NCBI GenBank assembly: GCA_004154925.1
Contig: QJNS01000091.1
Location: 62,001 to 126,000 of the forward strand
Length of the DNA stretch: 64,000 nucleotides
Direction of reading: 5' to 3'
From: Monosporascus cannonballus
Lineage: Eukaryota; Ascomycota; Sordariomycetes; Xylariales
Positions 35,301 through 44,696 of this stretch are shown here, piece by piece. A program made the position numbers and the translations under genes. Every line of letters begins with the position of its first letter. Position 1 is the stretch's first letter. A model generated the notes under the pieces. That model saw only the letters and a list, made by a program, of their open reading frames with translations, made no database searches and was not told the origin of the DNA.

Positions 35301-35335
35301 AGAATGGGAACGCATCGTGGGGCGAGGGAAGCTAG
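26381..35335 (+). CDS. FMP27: FMP27/Hobbit (BLTP2-type) bridge lipid-transfer protein
   Basis: Single-exon 2984-aa protein. The family (yeast Fmp27/Hob1 and Ypr117w/Hob2, animal Hobbit/BLTP2, plant SABRE) forms a long hydrophobic groove that conducts lipid between the ER and plasma membrane (family knowledge). The N-terminus has the expected ER anchor, a helix at about residues 8-30 (FGILVLVYLSSFVLFAVVRI). The GFWDK domain starts near residue 1399 (GFWDKIRLNFHSRIRVAWKG) and ends in a CWRNNVRWNV segment. The WPPW motif lies near 2188 (SWPPWVPMEVMYDFQSDPFG). A conserved C-terminal block (RNIEDVHDFVFRLPTIEYRN to KALVSHTGAIIS) lies at about 2705-2760. The last 220 residues are Ser/Pro-rich and disordered, with a poly-Gly run. 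Longer than yeast Fmp27 (about 2630) mainly because of disordered inserts near 1100-1180 and the tail. No introns were seen. Confidence 0.96.
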   Translation: MALLDPSFVFGILVLVYLSSFVLFAVVRILTGVSIQRLGYFSLRRLAYTPRDGLNVKIRGLGLSLHRPTFSQPTWMSIKVNELAITVDIKELERQKQDATEVDKSADGSGRATLADGLKPLPERPLPRRGNSGPARSVVWKQLTRIKERLKRLHRDLYWLRLVDVVADDTTVHIVDIGNVQLGSFTIAVDTRRRMVDRARFFFQSGAEQKRQKLSAEWIVTLRSVLFTANGQEPIEVLDSATLNVHGFLYDQLDGLRDAAIALKLGRVHVPYDDIESCIARYKTAKGRRTKLYRQVESLKVSIDEVIHEADQPGSADEDLMQAVSDSISDSKEFVSSTVRGIKEVQFAVSFVSFTKELHRTKSTGSPLLLNASMKEVGIDLHRLDPKSPAHRMYFPSNDIAHEAQVVGLSISVGLDDGHGKPERVLYIPMATTTVKTTLPSKTVELSNAGSVEDRNANILFGNSVVTEPAVDLVPKHLPILLALLRPRPKTPKAQVQQRHRLISRLLPKANFKFSMQQPVLRIALPPVQKTGDPDDFDLIISSISSISLDVESFHSAVKDLHYSLVSSTRVQAHRLYYQTAQGDRFDLIDTESFDLRLQLSANPDVHVIANAHLQTFTIRMTRPEFIDGLHQIVRQLRLNVEPDKWPSSRSRKYRNVLRGLPQWLFHLSFEVDDFSAEVAGVDDDFPNSSRGVMLQVDSWSIEYRAQRLDTLKQRPASRRRTASRSLLPDAELLSSISMPPSPRKKHQTDGDGRRFAFTCEGLEGFIIEAPERIELEPFVRLPHFEVSCSTNSDAHGPVSHAQSHLRTLLIQYSLFRHYSVGVAIMTLRKAFLQGKRDASQGSSQRSPTSPTRPAPVDRLAPPLMSPGSPTTDEMETFAYSARELVAVEFKASLVQVKAEMPSNPPMMFQIHGVEAGRHRWSRPFFYSKLVRIYAGAPRMDAVWARIASIKSLRLDYRESRRKMSTGGFQDDKMFDVVTDAMRLAVPHELIISQISDNIVNVIKVTEQLSHRFKTGTNEYILEKAPQGPKILPKISLKARTLLFELEDGAFEWKLGLIYRAGRIEQMQRLAREEAFRVKVKRIHEEEIRKDSGRFRARSAVPRGRKSNINNPGGRSQSAEGQSREQRSRSEGPRGRTPRYDPDNVQGMSGKAHITIQEARARLHEHNAQSWKKRINHHYAVSRSTAKEHRALYLGPDELPDELEEAEKILEVPERPALMNTVITDLHVKLDKSSFPLRELPDFLHKVGKGMPKSMEYSLLLPMNVSVNMGEVRVSLRDYPLPLLHVPAIKPGQPYKLPALSLKTDFVIAEEYRGRESMRRMQVHVIPPDLDSAEPQSGFAIDVCRTMGPVKSYSDMQIDINTAYPTRITWGPSYQPAVQDMMMAIESFTKPMVDPSERVGFWDKIRLNFHSRIRVAWKGDGDVHLALKGSRDPYRVTGNGAGFLMCWRNNVRWNVHTDDDPKKFMTVDSGEYVLAVPDYSHQVRESTREIEENESMASGTSFKSAAVFKKVAMKLSGNVQWMAGLMFERAIQDGRRSFDTKPHYEVVLKAPEYAKPQDDGLPYDAFRGFRSQHIHLSIAVKVPADRDWASSEPQPSGSYNSVHLTPRLFTHFFAWYSLFSGPMSLPIRQGSLWPGREKNSKKFGRHLGTLKYNLLLAPLFMSHIYKHKDVEDYSENAVSATGVKVRFDNFMVDIHQRREEFNTRDRGRKTQTRTTGMKIHTAQLDLISADVRAVSASIKNATTEAIKRNSIAALIAQGEDDGADLSHFTIPDNDFSWIDMDDFVELDSILPSEPNPDTKILPLAYAPRVTYFRQTDIGDTIDGDPDRTSPFGNEPTHFCIMSPDDDPRRVQSQLIQARLDQLDDQISNNIRDVGEAELRNIRADGQDPEVKSEFESLNRHTHVLRDKQAFMTSMLEQMALKTQNNGQGPDLPEVEDHYRERPAVVIDAEGEIKVPAGTEFASDFKNRFVVHNVQLKWNNLLRNIILRYSNQVSQRRGFVYYLSRPAVKFILDIVEEQAKAKNNTKESKDSPETGAPSSSPKPSGQSADVKPDFENLMQQILQDGRKFVGPDEPASSEGPSMEDLTGGIAEEFTPQSSYHMRLIAPQIQLQSEKNKKHVVLVTAKGMELKVVEVMDKARLSDEVSGLVQRRFLLKMDSAQFFVAHQKWFSGPLLSMYSGNTYGTPSGSSWPPWVPMEVMYDFQSDPFGFKRVVQKTSAVLRYDKFNALRLKYNDEVNTDDTNALSEDNSESRMDYLWVEFPQARALCNSSQYYAIYVIVLDLLMYSEPLEKTRSERLEKIMLASDFSDLRGAPEMVTKLQERIRQLEDIKAHFQIHWRYLDKKGWEDGLILERDLAACEDELFFMMKAITTSQRKYDTASQSNAFLKWTIQAKEIVWHLLRDNNEPLVELQLRDTQYHRTDNSDGSHRNLFQVGKVIGLNLLPDAIYPQMVAPYLEDEKGIEDLNNKKMVRVYWHMLEAIAGIPVMDHFEVNLFPLKIQLEREIGKKLFEYIFPSTDEDKDATGERVDSPFMIKQSWPGDAEDDAPDEFKFVASGRLNPATSDKEQSFATRPGSLELRLHPTLTSDSHGAETSSQKTKAVSVHSGEGPVFRLFGSKAASKKPSYETLRSSSTPRPGIGRSATTATTASTSSDNKKGPRFALLGKHGNGNDKPSDDLTKMLTRASNYMTFVHIRMPSVVLCLSYKGKGDRNIEDVHDFVFRLPTIEYRNKTWSNLDLALSLKSRVMKALVSHTGAIISNKFSKSRPNQAQQSKLRELANSSVLLATPTISSNSGDNSDDSSSLWGTSPADFSQSPPRSISDSQSSIAVPRPSSRASSVASSSRSFLRINDGGSPSGASQRGTPVPSFVMMRPGSDQGRTPTGLDVDPARPHTSASNHLGFLRPSSRPSSSGASLMGEDEMDRLRRKSDGGGGGGGGSGGFLRGKFTAFTSRRKERPEPVVAAGKRSLHEGDASEDKNGNASWGEGS

Positions 35336-35435
35336 ACCGGTACTCCGCCGCCCTACCTATGACGAAGTGCCCGTCAATTATCTCATAATTTCTCATTCCG
35401 TGTTCGAAGACGGAAGCCCTGCGTACTCTCTAGAT

Positions 35436-35481
35436 GGGGGGGGGGGGGGGGTGCGNNNNNNNNNNCCCCCCCCCCCCCCCC
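35436..35481. other. Assembly gap (10 N) between G16 and C16 runs
   Basis: N bases occupy 35456-35465. A run of 16 G (35436-35451, then TGCG) precedes it and a run of 16 C (35466-35481) follows it. Any open frame crossing it is meaningless. It lies about 100 bp after the FMP27 stop, so no coding sequence is interrupted. Confidence 0.95.
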
Positions 35482-36737
35482 TCAGGCGCATCATCAGGTG
35501 TTATAGATGGATGTTTGGATGCGCCATATGGAAACAAGCAGCCGCTCGCGTTGCTCGTATTCCCTGGCTGGCTTCCTCGATACGTTTGTTCATTTGCTGC
35601 ATTGTGCATAAGGCGTGCCCAGTCATTTACTATATATTTCTGGACTTGTCTGGCTCGCGAGTCCGAAGCATTTGCATGGAGCGGGATGGGAGTATTCAAT
35701 TAGGGGGTGGAAAACGTTTCTTTCAGATCGGAGCTCGGCATCGGGATTTTGGATGGTTGTTGGGTGTCTTTCATCAGCTTCCCGCGATAGGAACCAGCTA
35801 TATACATATACTTATACATATTATACGGATTATACAGTACATGCCGCTTACCCCTTAACAAATCTAGATATAGAATACGGCCAGCATGCCCGCTCCTTCC
35901 TCCGTTGGCGGTTGCGCCCGGGCCGGGTCGTGCTGAGAATGGATATATGCCTCGTGCTGGTGGGTAGGAAAATGGTGGTAGATAGCGATAGTGGATATTT
36001 GAAAGGTGTTGTATGTGAAGGATATCTTCTTTGCTGAATCGGGTGGATATTGTGCCTGTAGATGGTCCTGTTGAGAATGGCATGGAATGGGCATTGTAAG
36101 CAAATATCGAGCCGTACCAAAGTCGGCTTACAAGCCTGTCCACGAAGTAAGCATAGGAAAGGTTCCGATTTCGCCCTGAACTTCAGCTTTATTCATCGTC
36201 GAATACTCGAGATGGAGACCCAACCCATGATGCTAGGGAGCATATGCATATATATTTTATTGAACAGCCGACGTTTCTACGGGTTCCTTGATACAGCGTT
36301 AATGAGAACACTGTTTGGGGTGCATCCGCTGCCTTCCCTTCAGTGTGAAATAACACTCTTCGAGTATCAAATTAAGACTGCGTATGTCCCCTTTCAACGG
36401 GAGAGCTTTTGCGAGTGATGATACGCCTGTATATTGAGACAGTTACTGGAGGTGGGATAGCTCCCTGAGAGGGCGCTAATCATAGAGCTCTTAATTCCGC
36501 TGATTCAGTACCTGCACTACTGGGTCTCCAGTATGTCGAGGTGCTGAATGACCCTAGTTGTGCCTTCAATTTTCACTTGCCCTTACATATGAGCTCCTTG
36601 GATATCCGCGCGACACTACCACTGCCCTTCCCTCTTTTACCTTGCATTTGAGATGCAGTGTCATTATCGCGAATTGATACCTACAGCCATTAGCCCAATA
36701 TTGAGGACCTTCAGGGTACGGTAAAATAAAAGAGGAG
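35482..36737. other. Intergenic, no supported gene
   Basis: 1.25 kb between the gap and the methyltransferase gene. It includes an AT-rich stretch of ATACATA/TATAC repeats at about 35800-35840. No gene or RNA was recognised. Confidence 0.45.
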
Positions 36738-38024
36738 ATGCATTACATTCGCCTTCTCCGGCCCCCTACCATTGACACGTCGAATCCAAGTGATCCGGTG
36801 CTCTCGCTTCTCTTGACTATAACCACCGACCTCGGTGACTCTTTTCTCTACCCGGACGATCCTATCATGCTCGGATTTCGGTTTATCGTGGATGCTTCGC
36901 TTCGCACTGGCCAAGTACTTCAGCCTCTCGACTCCGGACGTCCCGTTACGTGGGAGGCCGGTATGCGCGTCCTCAACGTCAAGCTTCGTTTCTCTAAGGA
37001 AGCTCTTGATTGCGAGGCTAGTTTGAATGTGTACGTCCGTGGTAAAGAGTCACAAATGGTTCGTCTATCAGAGACGAGAGATCTTCTCCCCTGGCGGGTG
37101 AAAGAAGACGGAAGACAGAGCCAGGGACTGATAGCAGACCTGACCATCGAGTTCGACCGCGGAGTTTTCTCAGCTTCGGTACGCGAGCTCGCCTGTCAGC
37201 ATAAGCGCGACGAACTCAGCCGCGTGAGCATCGCAATCGAGGAGGACATCGGCGAGAGCATCGCCCGTCATATCTGGGACGCGGGCTTAGTAACCAGCGC
37301 TCTGCTCGCGGATTCGTGCCGAATGAATGGGAAGGAGGTTTGGATCCGGGAATTCCTGCCGCTGGGCAAAGGTGACCCTAACATTCTAGAGATTGGCTGC
37401 GGCGTCGGCATCCTGGGTATCACGATCGCGAGCATCATCCACAGGGCCGCCGAGCAGCAGGGAGTCGCGTTGACGCACCCGACCGTCCTCCTTACCGATC
37501 TCCCCGAGGCCGAGGAACGGGCAAGGTCTAACATCTCGCGGAGTTCCCGGCATACCCTCTCTAAAACGGATATTGAATATGAGAACCTCGACTGGGAAGA
37601 CGGTAGGAACTCCCGGTTTGCGCCTTTGGTCAGATCTAAATACTGGGACTTTGTCGTGCTGAGCGACTGCACTTATAACGTCGACGCCTTCCCCTCGCTC
37701 GTGGGGACGCTAACGGCGCTTCATTCCCTAAACGCAACGAACTCTGATCCGGGGACGGAGAGTAATACCACGACCAAGGTTATCCTATCGATGAAGCCAC
37801 GCCACGACTCGGAACTGGCCATGTTTGAGCTGTTGAAAGCGGACGGGTGGACGTATCAGCTCAAGAAGAGCATCCCCTTACCGAGGCTCGACGGTGAAGA
37901 CGAGGTGGTGGAGGTATACGTGCTGGAGAGACGAGCAGATTCAGCGCAGGCACCGAAGAAACGAAAAGGCCGTGATGCCGCTGACAAGCTTTTGAAAAGG
38001 TCCAGGTCCACAAGCTCCGAGTAG
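36738..38024 (+). CDS. Lysine-methyltransferase-like protein (METTL21/22 type, Methyltransf_16)
   Basis: Single-exon 428-aa protein with a seven-beta-strand S-adenosylmethionine fold. Motif I is NILEIGCGVGILGITIAS (about residues 215-232). VLLTDLPEAEERARSNI (about 250-270) would contact the cofactor ribose. The post-motif DFVVLSDCTYNVDAFPSLVGTL (about 303-325) corresponds to the conserved D-x-x-Y substrate segment of METTL21/22 and yeast EFM-type enzymes. The 200-residue N-terminal part is family-typical but variable. The C-terminus ends in a basic tail (KKRKGRDAADKLLKRSRS) that could be a nuclear localisation signal. Members methylate lysines in proteins such as elongation factors, chaperones or histones; the substrate here cannot be inferred. 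The ATG at 36738 follows an AG-rich leader (AAAAGAGGAG). Confidence 0.87.
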   Translation: MHYIRLLRPPTIDTSNPSDPVLSLLLTITTDLGDSFLYPDDPIMLGFRFIVDASLRTGQVLQPLDSGRPVTWEAGMRVLNVKLRFSKEALDCEASLNVYVRGKESQMVRLSETRDLLPWRVKEDGRQSQGLIADLTIEFDRGVFSASVRELACQHKRDELSRVSIAIEEDIGESIARHIWDAGLVTSALLADSCRMNGKEVWIREFLPLGKGDPNILEIGCGVGILGITIASIIHRAAEQQGVALTHPTVLLTDLPEAEERARSNISRSSRHTLSKTDIEYENLDWEDGRNSRFAPLVRSKYWDFVVLSDCTYNVDAFPSLVGTLTALHSLNATNSDPGTESNTTTKVILSMKPRHDSELAMFELLKADGWTYQLKKSIPLPRLDGEDEVVEVYVLERRADSAQAPKKRKGRDAADKLLKRSRSTSSE

Positions 38025-40253
38025 AAGAAGGTCGGCATTATGTGAGCAAAGACACCCGCTGGACCACACGGCCCTGAACATGTTGAATGGTTGAGATAGC
38101 CAATCCTCCATTGCCAAATCAAGAGCTCTGTGGTAGATGCAGAACCTTTTCAGAGCGTAATCCATGATCATTCTGCGACTCGACTGCTGAGGGTAATCCG
38201 CGATACGAGGGAGTCCCCCAGCCATCGCTCTGTGCCGTATCCCACAGAACATCTCATCCCGCCGTGGGTCAAGACCGCCCTTCACCAGCTCCGACCGCGA
38301 CCTCCGCCGTCAAGCCCTCGGCATATAGGCGGCTATGCCGACGGCATCCTGCTCAGTCGACTTGTCCGTCTTGCTCACGTCGTACAGCTGGGCGGCGTGG
38401 TAGGTAGCTGGCTCCATAGTCTCGAGCTACATATCCTCATCGCCCAGTTTAGGGGCTGCCCTAGTTGTGGCCAGCTGGATGCTGGAAGAAAACACACCCA
38501 TAGGTGCATTGAGCCGCCGTTGTCCGCGCCACATACTCTTCACGCGATACAGTGGATGCCTCCCCTCGCTACCTGGGTACGGACTCGTATCTCACCTCGG
38601 TGCTGATGGGGATCAGCCTCCTTAGCTGTCCGCCCAGCTCTGATTGTATCCAGGACCCCCGTCATCACTACTTCAAGTACCTGGTACGGGCAGGTACATG
38701 ATAATGATCATTCTTGATGGAATTCCGAGGATTCAAGGATACTACGCAATGACTCCAATTGAGTGAATAATAGGGCCTAACCCTTCTGCTGCCGGCAAAC
38801 CACATTGCGATGCTATTCTGATGGGGAGCCAACAAAAGAAGGAATGTAGTATTGGCATTTAAATCACTTGATCATACGGGTATTTACCTCGTCTGGGCTT
38901 CTCTTGATAGAATAAGCGTTAAGTTGAACAACATACGATTTCGGATTGGGATGAAACATCCATATATTTTGCGGAGATCTGGTGGGAACTACACCCGAGA
39001 CTTACAAGGCAACCAATTTCCTCACAACCTGTGGTTCAGAGAGTCCTCAAGCCGAATGCACTGTGACGCCAGCGCTGTTGATGCGTGCACGGTTTTGAGG
39101 CCTATGATGCTTGAATACGAAGTGTTATCGGCCCTGTGGCTTCGCGGGTTCGGGCTCAATGTGTTCCTTTTCCGGTCCGAAGGCGTCTGTTTCCCCCGAA
39201 AGGCGTTTAGTGCTGGTGCCTAGCCAAGGGCTGTCCCATGGCGCGTGGGGGATAGGAAGGGGAACATGACACGCGAGAAGGGTAAGCACAACCTAGCATC
39301 GGTCCGGAATTCCATCCATCCACGGGGGCAAGGGAGCTCGGCTAGGAGGCTGTCTGTCCGTTACCCATAAGCATCGGCTGAGATGATTAGTACAACCAAC
39401 ATACACACACACACACGCACATATCAATAGTTTGGTTAGATGGCCATTCACATTACTTGTCAAGGAATTGACGTCCAGTTAAGTAAATACAAGGCGCTTC
39501 TGCGATCCCGCACCGGCGTCTAGCCACGTTGCAACAGTGCGGTACTTGATCTCAAGGGGGCCATAAGCACTATTCATCGGCATGCTAATCCATTCAAACC
39601 CTCTTTCGTTTCCCTGTCTTACGGCCAAGGCGCGGAGACCTGTCCCCTCGGTCCTCTGTGACGTCAAGAAGAAGTGAGTATTATTTTATGTCTCACGAGT
39701 CGGCTACGGGCAGAGGACTACTACGGCTGCTGTACTGTACTTCCGGCGCGCCTTGAAATATCTATTAGAAATACAGCCATGGGAAGCCACCTCCCCGACT
39801 GGCAAACAACACCGTCCAACTCTCGAATACAGTCCAACTTATGGAATCCCATGCCTTCCTTATCGTCTGCCAACGTGCGGTAAAGCTATTGGCAAGGCTG
39901 CCAATGGGGAAACGAATTCGGGGATGAAAAGCTAGGGTATAGCCTCTCCCCGCCTTGCCTCGCCGCGCCGTTGCCGGGTATGCGTGCTTTCATCCTTGAT
40001 ACACATGTCAATCGTTTCTTCCCTCCACTCCCTATAGTTAGATATCGCCGTACGCCTAGAACCCCAGTACACGGCAGATTCACGAATATGCGATGGCTGC
40101 ATTTACAACCATGGCCGTGGCAGACGATTCGATACGTCCATAATCGAATCTTGCCAATAGCAAGCTGATGCAGCACCGCCAGCATCGGCAAAAATCTTAC
40201 CCAAATTCGACGGGGCGAACGTCGCTTTCCTCCAGTCACAGACCAGCATAGGC
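38025..40253. other. Intergenic, no supported gene; AC microsatellite
   Basis: 2.2 kb between the 3' ends of the methyltransferase and STH1 genes. An (AC)n tract lies at about 39402-39420. Open frames up to 158 codons show no domain or codon signal. Confidence 0.45.
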
Positions 40254-43200
40254 CTATTCGCCGTCACTTTGAGCCCCGCTCCCGCCTCCATTCATTTGGC
40301 TGGCACCATTTGTCACAAGCCTTATCCGCGTGGTGCCTATAGAAGGCTGGGGTGTCCCCACGCTTGTGGGAGCTACCGAGCTGTCCTTGGCAGAGGGATC
40401 CTCGAGCTCAGCAAGCACCGGATGCTGGCTGATTTCGTCTTGGGCCTTGTCATTGAAAAATTTCTATGCCCGGTCAGTACAACGCGTCAGACCTAGCGTA
40501 GGTTGCTCTCAACTCACCTCGATGACGTTTGCGTCCGAGTAAAGAAGGCTGCCGTCTTCATTATATGTCCTGCAGTTGTTGCACATCAACGCGATGTCTC
40601 TGCGCATGTCGTTGATGCTACTGTACTCCTCTTTCTTGATCCTCGCCTGTATTTGGTTCATACAGATTGGGTTCTGGATGAGAACATAGTAATCGCCGTA
40701 GTCCCGCTTGGACGGGAGTTTGACGAAGGGTCCGATGATCAGACGTTTGGTGGGCTCATCGTCGTCGTCGTCTTCTTCAGGTGGCATATCGGCTTCGAGG
40801 GCCATCAGCCCGTCGAATATGCTCCGTAAGCTCCTTTGCAAGACCTGACGGAGTTCTGGCGGAAGACGAGATTCGGCACTAGGCGCCACAGCCTTGGCTC
40901 TTCCCTGAGGTCCACGCCGCTTTTTAGCAGGAGGCTCGCCATCCTCGTCATCGGCCTTGCGTTTCTCGTTCTTACTGCCGGGCTTACGTCCTCGTTTCTT
41001 GGGAGGCGTATCAAGTTCTTCCGTGCTTGCACGACTTGCGCTAGGAGAGTTGGCGCCCGACGCATTGAATACCGCCAACTTCTTGAGCCTATTCTGCTCG
41101 CGTCTATCTTTCCGGGCTTGTTTGCGCGCCGCTGCCGCCTCCGGCGAGTCGTCTTCGTCGTCCACAGCCATGAGCCACTGCTCTTCGGTGAGGCCATCGT
41201 CATACTTAACCCGAGTGCGCTCACGAGCACCACGACCCAGTACCTCCTCTTCTTCTTCAGCGACAGGGTTTCCTTCATTGAGGTAGATATCGGGAAGCTC
41301 ATCCTCGGTCATGAGCCGCGACACACCCTTGGCTCCCGGTACCGTTCCGTAGGTGGGGTCTCTCATTCGTTCCTCGTCGAGCTTCTGGAAGACGGATATC
41401 TCGTCGTCGTTCCGTGCAAGAATGAGATTCAGCTCCTCGTCGTCCATCTCGTCTTGGTCGCCAGATTCTGCCATGTCCGCCGACTCAAGCAATGTTCGGA
41501 GCATCGCATCTCTGTCGGTTTCCGAGGATTTGTTATCAAAACGACCGGCTTGAATGACTTTGCCATCCATATCCAACTTGAATCGTGCTCGCTCGAGAAT
41601 CTTCTCCTCGACAGAGTTGGAGCTAACAAGCCGCAAGATGCGCACTTCGTTCTTCTGGCCGATACGATGGGCACGATCTTGGGCTTGAAGATCCTGGTGG
41701 GGGTTCCAATCCGAGTCGTAGATGATGACAGTATCGGCAGTTTGCAGGTTGAGGCCCAGACCACCCGCACGGGTCGAAAGTAAGAACATGAAATATGGCG
41801 AATCTGGAGCGTTGAAGGCCTTCAAGAGATCGGAACGGTCTTCAGATTTCGTCGTGCCGTCCAAGCGTAGGTACTGGAGCCCGCGGAAGCGCAGGAAGTC
41901 CTCCATGATGTCCATGATGGCCGTCATCTGGAAGAACATCAAAACACGGTGGCCGGTTGCCTTGTATTTCGGCAAGATCCGGTCCAGAAGCTCGAACTTA
42001 CCAGCCGTTCGCCACAGAAGATCATTACTCGTGTTCGTGGGGTTCATCTGGTTCTCGACCTCATCAAAGACAAAGGGATGGTTGCACAGCTTTCGGAGCT
42101 GCATGATCATATTGCTGAGACCACGCTGTCCGGTCTTCCCACCCTTGCCATCGCTAACGGCAATCTTGTTGTGGGTAACCATCTGCTTGTAGAGACGGGT
42201 TTGGAGAGCAGAGAACTTGCACTTGATGACCTTTTCGGTCTTGTCCGGCAAGTCCTTCTCGACATCCTTCTTCAAACGACGAAGCAGGAATGGTTGCAGC
42301 ACCTTGTGAAGACGGCGAATGACGAGAATCTGTTCTTCTTCGTTCAGCTCCATCTTGTCCTGCCCGCCGGTATTTGCGAACGGAGTGTTGAACCATTCGT
42401 CGAACGTCTTGACCGATTTGAAAATGTTCGGAAGGACGAAGTTTAGCATTGCCCACAATTCACCCAGGTTGTTTTGTAGAGGCGTTCCTGTCAGGATGAG
42501 ACGGAAGCGAGTGCTGTAGTATTGGGAAATCGTGGCACTAAGTTTGGAATTCGTGTTCTTCATACGATGACCCTCGTCAATGATCATGTGGAACCACTTG
42601 ATCTTGCTCAAGATCGGCCGGTCCTTGATGATGTACTCGTACGTCGTCAGCAAAACCTGGAACTTGCCTTGCCGGATCTTCTCTTGTTGTTGTTTCCGTG
42701 CATTCGGCGGCCCCTTGTACACCACCCGAGCGACTGAGGGGGCCCACTTCTCGAATTCCAGATTCCAGTTCGTCAGGGTACTTAGAGGGACGATAACCAG
42801 ATAGGGGCCCTGCTGCACCTTGCGCTCAATCAGGTACGTAATCAAGCTAATGGTCTGTATCGTCTTTCCGAGACCCATCTCGTCGGCAAGGATGCCGTTG
42901 AGATTGTTGTTGTAAAGCGACAGCATCCATTGCAAGCCCTTGATCTGGTACTCTTTGAGAGTACCACCGACCAGAATACCTGCCTGCTCCGTGACTTCTT
43001 CCTTGATACGATGGGCCACGGCGTAGTAGTCTATCTTGCGGCTCCCGCTACCTTCTTCATCAGCTTCGTCCTCGCTTTCCTCTTCCGGTGGGACATTGCT
43101 GCTCTCATCTCCGTAGCGCTCCGCAGCTTGTCGCTGCTGCGCCTTGACGGAGGACGCAAGTTGGTGCAAGAAACCGTCCGTCTGCCTGAGAAGATGGGTA

Positions 43201-44696
43201 ATACGAGTATCCTTCGCTTGGTCGAGCAGCTTGAGGTAGGCTTCTTCGTCGTTGGCCTTAAGAGCCTGAAGACGCTGTTTGGCAGTGCGCTCGATGCGCT
43301 TCTGTTCTTCCTTCTCAATGTTAAAGTGATGCGCGTACATGGCCCTACCGATCTTCGACATCTTGCTCCTAGCGGAGGTTGCCGAGTTGAGAATCTCGGA
43401 TTTGTGGTGGTGAACAGATTGCAGGAAGTCGATGTGTTTCTTCTTCTCGCGATGCTCACGAGCGTCCCGTTGCTGCTTCTCAAGCTTCTCGGTGATGCGG
43501 GCTTCACGGACGTTCTGCTTCTTGGTCCGACGGTACTGGCATCGGTTTGTCGTCATAGCGAGGCTGTCATAATGCATCATCTGACGACCGATCTTCTCCC
43601 GGAGCGCACGCTGCTTAGCGTACAGGCCGAGGGACTTGAGTTCTATGATGGCTTTCCGCTTCACAGTATCATCCGGATCGAGGACCTCCTTCGTGACGTC
43701 CCAATGAGCAATATTCCCAGGGACCGCCTTAAGCTCGGCATACCTGGCATTCATTCGGCTGAAGATGATAATCTCCCTCTCATGCCGCAGCTGCTCAAAA
43801 TCGACGCCCGTGGGGAAGACGCTAGGGATGATAAGGCGCTGTTGCCGTCGACAATGGTCGAGATAACCAATCTCTTTGCGAACTAGGCCGGCCTCATGCG
43901 GCAGCTTTAGCGTTTTGAAGCTCCGGCCCTTTGGCACGGTTACCGAGTCAGGTTCGACCGCACCGTCAGGGGCAGCGGAACCGGCTTTCGCGGGCTCTCG
44001 GGGCGATGCCGAAGGAGTACCGTTGCTAGCAGTCGGAGGCTGCACGGACTGTTCTGCAACAGCCTGTCTCCGTTGGCGTTGGGCATGGAGGGCCTGTTGC
44101 ATTTGATACGGTACGCCCGCATTTTTTCCCAACAGCTTAAACGCCTGAATCTGTTGCCTCAACAAACTAAGCTGCTGCGGAGAGAACTGTGAGACAGGAG
44201 ATGAGGTCGAGGGCGACGAGGTACTTGGCTGAGCAGCCGAGCTAGACGTCGACGGCAATGCGGAGGCACCTAAGGCGGCAGACGACGGTGGTTGAGTAGC
44301 CTGCGCGATGTTCGGCTGGGTTTGCTGAGCATGCGGAGCCCCATTGATGTTTCCATTGGGTGCATTCTGGGACTGTTGCTGCTGCATCTGTTGGAGGTGT
44401 TGTTGATGGAGCTCGCGCATCCGCCGCTGTTGCTGGAAATTTATCAAGAACTGGCTCGTCTTCATGAACTCAGGGTCGGTCGGAGGCACGCCTCGTTCCT
44501 TCATCTGTTTAAACTTCTATTTATAGTAGTCAGCACCTAGAGTGTGGACACCCTATGGAAAAGCACGGGACATGCAACACAAAGCGGAGGGAAGACGAAC
44601 CAAAAACATCTCTTGCACCTGCTGCTGGCTGTTGGGGGCCTGCACGGCAGAAGAGCCGTGGTGCTGGACGGCTTGAGGCATCTGGACGGAGGCCAT
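40254..44696 (-). CDS. STH1: Sth1/Snf2-type SWI/SNF-RSC catalytic ATPase, three exons
   Basis: Catalytic subunit of an RSC or SWI/SNF nucleosome remodeller (family knowledge). Exons: 44601-44696, 40518-44516, 40254-40463. Introns are 84 and 54 nt, both phase 0, with donors GTTCGT and GTGAGT. The product is 1434 aa. Domains in order: Gln-rich N-terminus; QLQ at about 140-163 (FSPQQLSLLRQQIQAFKLL); HSA region at about 400-475; SNF2 ATPase with Walker A GILADEMGLGKT (Lys about 582) and DEGH (about 680); helicase C with GLGLNLQTADTVI and QAQDRAHRIGQ; SnAC-type segment (FKLDMDGKVIQAGRFDNKS); an AT-hook (KKRGRKPGSKN, about 1200); and a bromodomain at about 1255-1370. The last exon adds 69 residues (KFFNDKAQDEISQHPVLAEL and a Gly/Ser tail) and completes the bromodomain's final helix. 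Whether it serves RSC, SWI/SNF or both cannot be told. Confidence 0.95.

Noticed and set aside
35436..35481. G run as a genuine G-quadruplex next to FMP27
   Set aside because: The G run, N gap and C run are symmetric and recur in similar form at the second gap, which fits an assembly artefact better.
35175..35858. Open frame crossing the scaffold gap
   Set aside because: It reads through N bases and homopolymers and starts inside FMP27 in another frame.
38852..39223. 123-codon frame between the methyltransferase and STH1 genes
   Set aside because: No ATG-supported family, no codon signal, and an AT-rich mixed sequence typical of spacer.
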